From an uncultured Paraglaciecola sp. (GTDB lineage: Bacteria > Pseudomonadota > Gammaproteobacteria > Enterobacterales > Alteromonadaceae), in contig CAJQKX010000297.1 of assembly GCA_905479025.1 (NCBI GenBank), forward strand, positions 1-11,327: a stretch of DNA of 11,327 nucleotides, given 5' to 3'. The notes beneath the pieces were generated by a model, which saw only the letters and a list, made by a program, of their open reading frames with translations, was not told where the DNA came from and searched no databases. This document shows positions 7,364-11,327 of the stretch, one piece after another (position 1 is the stretch's first letter; each line of letters begins with the position of its first letter). The position numbers and the translations under genes are program-made.

Positions 7364-7387
7364 CACTTTGGAAAGGTGTTAAATAAT

Positions 7388-8356
7388 ATGTTAGAAGATA
7401 AATTTGGACGTCGCTTCCATTACCTACGGCTGTCTATAACAGATGTGTGTAATTTTTCATGTGATTACTGTTTACCTGATGGTTATGCTTGTGATACCGA
7501 CCGTAACTTTTTGGCATTGTCTGAAATTAAAACCTTGGTTAATGGATTTGCCTCATTGGGCACCAGTAAAGTACGCATAACCGGTGGCGAACCCTCCCTT
7601 AGAAAAGACTTGCCTGAAATCATAAAAGCCTGTTCATCCGCCAATGGCATTGAGCATGTCGCTATGACGAGTAACGGCTATAAGTTGGATGCTGATATTC
7701 ATAAGTGGGTGGATGCTGGACTTGATTCACTCAACATTAGCATCGATAGCCTCGACCCTCGTATGTTTGCAGCGATTACCGGCCATAATAAACTTAAGAC
7801 TATTTTACGCGGTATCGACAAAGCCATAGCCTTAGGTGTAAAAGTAAAAGTCAACGCTGTATTGATGAAACAATACAATGAAAAAGAGCTGCAAAATTTC
7901 CTAACTTGGCTAAAAAATACACCTGTAACGTTGAGGCTGATTGAGTTAATGCAAACGGGTGACAATGTGATGTTTTTTAACGAGAACCATGTTTCTGGTA
8001 TGCCAATAAAAGAACAGCTTCTTGAAAGTGGATGGAGCCAACTGATTCGAGATAAAACAGCAGGGCCTGCTCAAGAGTTTTTTCACCCTGATTATCAAGG
8101 CAAGATAGGCTTAATTATGCCATACAGCCAAGATTTTTGTGCAACCTGTAATCGGCTAAGGATTTCTTCTACTGGCAAATTGCATTTATGTTTGTTTGCT
8201 GACCAAGGTCTGGATATACGACCTGCTTTGCAGTCAGCTGACAGCAGTGAATTGCAAACTAAACTCATTGATTTGTTGGGTGATAAAGAGGCGACACATT
8301 GGTTACAAGATGGTTTCACAGGTGCGACAAAACATTTAGCTATGTTAGGTGGCTAA
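7388..8356 (+). CDS. moaA: GTP 3',8-cyclase MoaA (radical SAM)
   Basis: MoaA uses S-adenosylmethionine radical chemistry to convert GTP to 3',8-cyclo-GTP, the first step of molybdopterin synthesis. The 322-residue protein has the N-terminal radical SAM cluster motif CNFSCDYC (Cys21, 25, 28) and the SAM-binding ITGGEP (64-69). The second, substrate-binding cluster motif is FCATC followed by Cys after 13 residues (Cys251, 254, 268). It ends with the conserved Gly-Gly tail (321-322). The ATG at 7388 places the protein start at MLEDKFGRRFHYLRLS, as usual for the family, with a GGAAAGG ribosome site at 7370-7376. A TTG at 7355 in the same frame lies inside the leader hairpin and is rejected. First gene of the operon, preceded by the probable Moco riboswitch. 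Confidence 0.97.
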   Translation: MLEDKFGRRFHYLRLSITDVCNFSCDYCLPDGYACDTDRNFLALSEIKTLVNGFASLGTSKVRITGGEPSLRKDLPEIIKACSSANGIEHVAMTSNGYKLDADIHKWVDAGLDSLNISIDSLDPRMFAAITGHNKLKTILRGIDKAIALGVKVKVNAVLMKQYNEKELQNFLTWLKNTPVTLRLIELMQTGDNVMFFNENHVSGMPIKEQLLESGWSQLIRDKTAGPAQEFFHPDYQGKIGLIMPYSQDFCATCNRLRISSTGKLHLCLFADQGLDIRPALQSADSSELQTKLIDLLGDKEATHWLQDGFTGATKHLAMLGG

Positions 8357-8402
8357 TGAATTCTCAGATGAAAATGGTGTTGGTTTTTGGGGGGTATCAT
8401 AG

Positions 8403-9005
8403 ATGTTAGCTGGGGTGATTTTAGCGGGCGGAAACTCAAGTAGAATGGGAACAGATAAAAGTTTGTTAACATTACCAAATAGCCGACTATCGTTACTTGA
8501 ACATTGCCAACGTCAATTGGCTTTTGTGTGTAATAATATTTTTATCAGTGGCTCTCAGCATGATCAGGGTATTGCTGATGTTATTCCAAATTGTGGACCT
8601 TTATCAGGTATTCATGGGGCGATAACGCATTTTGAAATGCATAACAGCAACATTAGTGAGTTACTGGTGATAGCGGTAGATATGCCAGATTTATACGCAG
8701 AAGATTTTGACCATTTACTCAAGATGGGCAGAAAAAATCGGTGTTTATGCATTTTTGAACAGTGCTTTTTACCACTTTATCTTCCGCTATCAGTCGATGT
8801 GACTGAATATTTGGCGAGTGCACTTAAGCACCAGCAGGACGAATCCTTGGTAAAGCCAAAACAGCGCCAATATTCTGTAAAAAAGATGTTGAGTTCTTTG
8901 CAGGGTCTACAAATACCTCCTTTGAAAAACACTCAATTAGGCAATATTAATACTCCAGAGCAGTGGCATCAGCGCTGCGATGAACCACCATTTATTGGGA
9001 CTTAG
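8403..9005 (+). CDS. mobA: Molybdenum cofactor guanylyltransferase MobA
   Basis: This 200-residue nucleotidyltransferase joins GMP from GTP to Mo-molybdopterin, making the guanine dinucleotide form used by DMSO-reductase-family enzymes. The N-terminal nucleotide-binding motif LAGGNSSRMGTDKSLL (7-22) is typical of MobA. GPLSGI (65-70) follows, then the metal-binding Asp in AVDMPD (91-96). NINTPEQW (181-188) near the C-terminus matches the usual MobA NxNTPExx motif. The length is similar to E. coli MobA (194). The ATG at 8403 is preceded by a run of six G about 9 nt upstream, and the gap from moaA is 46 bp. It is cytoplasmic. Placement inside a moa operon supports MobA over other sugar- or cofactor-nucleotidyltransferases. 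Confidence 0.92.
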   Translation: MLAGVILAGGNSSRMGTDKSLLTLPNSRLSLLEHCQRQLAFVCNNIFISGSQHDQGIADVIPNCGPLSGIHGAITHFEMHNSNISELLVIAVDMPDLYAEDFDHLLKMGRKNRCLCIFEQCFLPLYLPLSVDVTEYLASALKHQQDESLVKPKQRQYSVKKMLSSLQGLQIPPLKNTQLGNINTPEQWHQRCDEPPFIGT

Positions 9006-9007
9006 AC

Positions 9008-9547
9008 ATGACAATGATTGAATCAACAACTAAACAGGCTCTGAATATCGCGGTGTTAACTGTGTCAGATACTCGCAGTGAGGAGAATGATACCTCTGGG
9101 CAATACCTTAATCAGGCTGCAGTCGCTGATGGTCATAATGTAATACACAAAAAAATTGTAATAGACGATAAGTTTCAAATCCGAGCGGTGGTATCTAATT
9201 GGATAGCGGCTGCTAATATTCAAGTTGTTTTGGTGACAGGTGGAACAGGCTTTACTGCAAGAGATACTACTCCAGAAGCCATGTTGCCGTTATTTGAAAA
9301 AGAGATTGAAGGTTTTGGTGAATTATTTAGACATGTGTCTTACTTAGAGATTGGTACATCAACGGTACAATCAAGGGCGTTAGGTGGCATGGCCAATGGT
9401 ACGGCAATATTTTGTATGCCAGGCTCTACTGGCGCGTGTAAAACAGCGTGGAACAGCATCCTTCAACAACAGTTAGACTCGACCCATCGCCCGTGTAATT
9501 TTGTTGTTCATTTAAAAGACATTACCGAATGCTCAAGCAGAGGATAA
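9008..9547 (+). CDS. moaB: Molybdopterin adenylyltransferase MoaB
   Basis: This 179-residue protein is of the MoaB/Mog fold. [18 protein letters not shown] (74-91) carries the molybdopterin-binding GGTG and the conserved Asp86, and [17 protein letters not shown] (111-127) and FCMPGST (135-141) complete the pocket. The family adenylylates molybdopterin before metal insertion by MoeA. No mogA is in the window, so MoaB may supply this step here, although E. coli MoaB itself is thought to be inactive or redundant. The gene starts 2 bases after the mobA stop; ATG at 9008 and a second at 9014 are both possible, with only a weak GGGA site. Translational coupling with mobA is likely. Confidence 0.92.
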   Translation: MTMIESTTKQALNIAVLTVSDTRSEENDTSGQYLNQAAVADGHNVIHKKIVIDDKFQIRAVVSNWIAAANIQVVLVTGGTGFTARDTTPEAMLPLFEKEIEGFGELFRHVSYLEIGTSTVQSRALGGMANGTAIFCMPGSTGACKTAWNSILQQQLDSTHRPCNFVVHLKDITECSSRG

Positions 9548-9555
9548 TACTTAAT

Positions 9556-10041
9556 ATGCAAAACCAAAGTGAAGGTTTGACTCATGTAAATGAGCATGGG
9601 AAGGCCAATATGGTTGATGTGACAGATAAACTGATAACACAACGCCAAGCTGTGGCAGAAGGATATATATCCATGTCTACACAAGCTTTTACCATGTTAA
9701 AAGATAACACTCATGCCAAAGGTGATGTGTTATCGATTGCCCGTATCGCGGGAATCCAAGGGGCGAAAAAATGCAGCGAACTTATACCTTTATGTCACCC
9801 ATTGATGTTGTCTAAAGTTCAGCTCGATTTTAAAATATTGGATGTTGATAATAAAGTTCGTATACAAGCTATGTGCAAGTTAGCGGGGCAAACGGGTGTA
9901 GAGATGGAAGCACTTACGGCGGTAAGTGTGGCTGCTTTGACCTTATTTGATATGTGTAAGGCTGTTGACCCTCATATGGTAATTAGTGATATCAAGGTAC
10001 TGAGTAAACAAGGTGGCAAAAGCGGTGATTGGTCATGTTAA
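9556..10041 (+). CDS. moaC: Cyclic pyranopterin monophosphate synthase MoaC
   Basis: MoaC converts the MoaA product 3',8-cyclo-GTP to cyclic pyranopterin monophosphate. From the chosen start the protein has 161 residues, the same as E. coli MoaC. It carries ANMVDVTDK (17-25), IPLCHPL (77-83), [20 protein letters not shown] (114-133) and the catalytic pair Asp132/Lys135 in DMCK. An AGAGGA ribosome site (9539-9544) lies 11 nt before the ATG at 9556. An earlier in-frame ATG at 9529 would add nine atypical residues and overlap moaB, so I do not use it. The 3' end overlaps moaD by 7 bases. Confidence 0.96.
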   Translation: MQNQSEGLTHVNEHGKANMVDVTDKLITQRQAVAEGYISMSTQAFTMLKDNTHAKGDVLSIARIAGIQGAKKCSELIPLCHPLMLSKVQLDFKILDVDNKVRIQAMCKLAGQTGVEMEALTAVSVAALTLFDMCKAVDPHMVISDIKVLSKQGGKSGDWSC

Positions 10042-10295
10042 AAGTTTTATTTTTTGGTCAACTTAAAGAAGTTATTAAGACTGAATGTCTAAACATTGAG
10101 ATCATTCAAAATGGCAAGCATTTAAACACAGTAGCTAAGCTACGCAGTATTTTGCAGGCAAAAGACAATACATGGGAAGAATATTTGGCTTATGGCAAAG
10201 CGTTGGTTGCGGTTAATCAAGAGATGACGAGTGATGATACTGTGCTGTGTGATGCCGACGAAGTCGCATTTTTTCCTCCTGTGACCGGTGGGTAA
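10035..10295 (+). CDS. moaD: Molybdopterin synthase small subunit MoaD
   Basis: This 86-residue ubiquitin-fold sulfur carrier ends in FFPPVTGG, the Gly-Gly tail that is adenylylated and thiocarboxylated by MoeB. MoaD then donates sulfur to the pterin inside the MoaD-MoaE heterotetramer. The fold starts with the typical [12 protein letters not shown] strand. The ATG at 10035 overlaps the end of moaC by 7 bases, so translation is probably coupled; a TTG two codons upstream is less likely. The activating enzyme gene moeB is not present in this window. The length is slightly above E. coli MoaD (81). Confidence 0.94.
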   Translation: MLKVLFFGQLKEVIKTECLNIEIIQNGKHLNTVAKLRSILQAKDNTWEEYLAYGKALVAVNQEMTSDDTVLCDADEVAFFPPVTGG

Positions 10296-10303
10296 TCAAT
10301 TTC

Positions 10304-10765
10304 ATGAGTCATTTTACGCAAATCGTTGTGCAAACTCAGGATTTTGACTTTGCTCATGAATACCAAAAATTAAGAGACAGTAATCACAGTGATGGTGCTC
10401 TGGTGACATTTGTTGGCTTGGTTCGGGATACTAATCTTCAACAATCTGTTAGCAGTTTATATTTAGAGCATTACCCAGCGATGACAGAAAAAGTATTGAA
10501 TAATATTGTACAAACAGCTAAAGCTAAATGGCAACTAGGCAGTGTGTCTGTAATTCACCGCGTTGGGCAGCTAAAAGTATCAGAACAAATTGTGTTTGTA
10601 GGTGTAACGAGTCAACATCGACAATCTGCCTATCATGCTAACGAATTTATTATGGATTATTTGAAAACCCAAGCGCCATTTTGGAAAAAAGAAACCACCA
10701 CACAAGGTGACAACTGGATAGAAGCAAAAACCAGTGACATGCAAAAATTTAAAGACTGGTCGTAA
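10304..10765 (+). CDS. moaE: Molybdopterin synthase catalytic subunit MoaE
   Basis: This 153-residue large subunit of molybdopterin synthase converts cyclic pyranopterin monophosphate to molybdopterin using sulfur from MoaD. It has GALVTFVGLVRD (31-42), LEHYPAM (54-60), IHRVGQLKVSE (84-94), QHRQSA (104-109) and the catalytic stretch MDYLKTQAPFWKKE (117-130). Lys121 and Lys128 correspond to the E. coli active-site Lys119 and Lys126. The length is typical. The gene follows moaD by 8 bp and is the last recognisable gene of the operon. No strong terminator follows; only weak 5-6 bp hairpins occur at 10762-10785 and 10831-10848. Confidence 0.96.
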   Translation: MSHFTQIVVQTQDFDFAHEYQKLRDSNHSDGALVTFVGLVRDTNLQQSVSSLYLEHYPAMTEKVLNNIVQTAKAKWQLGSVSVIHRVGQLKVSEQIVFVGVTSQHRQSAYHANEFIMDYLKTQAPFWKKETTTQGDNWIEAKTSDMQKFKDWS

Positions 10766-10942
10766 CTAAGAGATTTGTTACTCTTTGGTGATCAGGACAA
10801 GTGTGAGGCTAAAATCAAAAACTATAAAGACCAAGTAAGTTTATTTACTTATGATGATTATAAAACAGTCAATTTTTTTTCATTTGGTACCTAAGCTGTT
10901 TTGTTGCTTCAATTCCAACTCACAATTAATGATGAGTAATCT

Positions 10943-11293
10943 TTGTTAAATAATATTCTAAATTTGAGCAAACTTGTATTTGCCATTCTATTGATCAGCC
11001 TCTCCATAGACGTTCTTGCTCATGGTGTTGATGACGATACTCGTGTGTTTTTGGAGCAAAATGTTGGCGTACAATTTTTCCCATTTATGTATATTGGCGC
11101 AAAGCACATGTTTACAGGATATGACCACATACTTTTCCTCGTAGGTGTAATTTTTTTCTTGTATCGAAGCCGAGACGTATTGTTATATGTGAGTATGTTT
11201 ACAATTGGCCACAGTATTACCTTATTTTGGGGGGTGTTAGGCGATATCCATCTAAATTATCAAAGCCCTTATACACCACAGAAAATCCGATAA
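10943..11293 (+). CDS. HupE/UreJ-like membrane protein, frame broken by an inverted segment
   Basis: The frame begins with a signal-peptide-like segment (hydrophobic residues 11-25, likely cleavage after VLA before HGVDDDTR). It continues with MYIGAKHMFTGYDHILFLVG (49-68), which holds the His/Asp motif of HupE/UreJ-type transporters, and FTIGHSITL (86-94), with two or three membrane helices. From codon 101 (11243) the family sequence is lost and the frame stops at 11291-11293 after 116 residues. Reading 11327 to 11243 on the minus strand restores it: LIDAIIGFSVVYK, then GFDN, as expected for the next helix. The gene is therefore interrupted by an inversion reaching the window's end, and its remainder lies outside. 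The family is proposed to move nickel or cobalt; the substrate here is unknown. No ATG fits: TTG at 10943 is the first possible start after an in-frame stop at 10937, and TTG at 10964 is an alternative. Confidence 0.75.
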   Translation: MLNNILNLSKLVFAILLISLSIDVLAHGVDDDTRVFLEQNVGVQFFPFMYIGAKHMFTGYDHILFLVGVIFFLYRSRDVLLYVSMFTIGHSITLFWGVLGDIHLNYQSPYTPQKIR

Positions 11294-11327
11294 TCGCATC
11301 TATGAGATAAGGATTTATATGGATATC
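11243..11327. repeat. Inverted 85-bp segment bounded by 15-bp inverted repeats
   Basis: GATATCCATCTAAAT (11243-11257) and ATTTATATGGATATC (11313-11327) are inverted copies with 14 of 15 matches; the outer 9 bases are identical. The outermost six bases, GATATC, are themselves palindromic. The sequence between them encodes HupE-family protein only on the minus strand, while the sequence before 11243 encodes it on the plus strand. Flipping 11243-11327 keeps the frame across the left junction. This fits site-specific or microhomology inversion, or a chimera at a contig end. Confidence 0.8.

Noticed and set aside
7355..7387. TTG start at 7355 adding 11 residues to MoaA
   Set aside because: It lies inside the leader hairpin, has no ribosome site, and the family start and GGAAAGG site point to the ATG at 7388.
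7699..7965. Minus-strand open frame opposite moaA
   Set aside because: It is antisense to conserved moaA codons, has no ribosome site and no recognisable domain; likewise the minus-strand frame at 8095-8319.
9529..9555. Earlier ATG for moaC overlapping moaB
   Set aside because: It adds nine atypical residues; the ATG at 9556 has AGAGGA upstream and gives the standard 161-residue length.
10762..10848. Weak hairpins after moaE as a terminator
   Set aside because: The stems GTAAC/GTTAC, AAGAG/CTCTT and AAGTAA/TTACTT are only 5-6 bp, A/T-rich and lack T tracts, so a terminator call is not supported.

Overview
The window looks like chromosomal DNA of a marine gammaproteobacterium, most likely an Alteromonadales member (Glaciecola/Paraglaciecola-like). 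I infer this from the AT-rich composition, the gene types and the style of the proteins; no 16S or other marker is present. All main genes share similar composition, and I see no transposase, integrase, CRISPR array, tRNA or rRNA.

Layout: (1) 1-459 is non-coding, followed by a plus-strand sseA-type 3-mercaptopyruvate sulfurtransferase (460-1293) and a hairpin terminator. (2) On the minus strand lie two tandem genes for small exported EF-hand proteins (1892-1680 and 1588-1354). The second is frameshifted in a run of seven A/T. (3) A 370-bp gap ends in a near-perfect 18-bp-arm hairpin. (4) A tight minus-strand operon (7034 to 2263) encodes, in transcription order, a P-loop D-glycerate kinase, a HAD phosphatase of the mannosyl/glucosyl-3-phosphoglycerate phosphatase family, a GT81 glucosyl-3-phosphoglycerate synthase and a GH13_18 phosphorylase, probably acting on glucosylglycerate. 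(5) A divergent control region (7035-7387) contains a probable molybdenum-cofactor (Moco) riboswitch. (6) A plus-strand molybdopterin operon follows: moaA, mobA, moaB, moaC, moaD, moaE (7388-10765). (7) The right edge holds the start of a HupE/UreJ-like membrane protein gene whose reading frame is broken by an 85-bp inverted segment running to the last base of the window.

How the genes work together: the minus-strand operon encodes both synthesis and breakdown of the compatible solute glucosylglycerate. The synthase and phosphatase make it from NDP-glucose and 3-phosphoglycerate. The phosphorylase splits it to glucose 1-phosphate and glycerate, and the kinase returns glycerate to phosphoglycerate. 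The plus-strand operon makes cyclic pyranopterin monophosphate (MoaA, MoaC), inserts sulfur to make molybdopterin (MoaD, MoaE), adenylylates it (MoaB) and attaches GMP (MobA). moeA, moeB and molybdate transport genes are not in the window.

The two most notable points are the inverted segment in the HupE-like gene, where flipping 85 bp restores the family sequence in frame, and the leader of moaA. The inversion could be a real invertible switch or an amplification/assembly artefact at a contig end; the sequence alone cannot decide.
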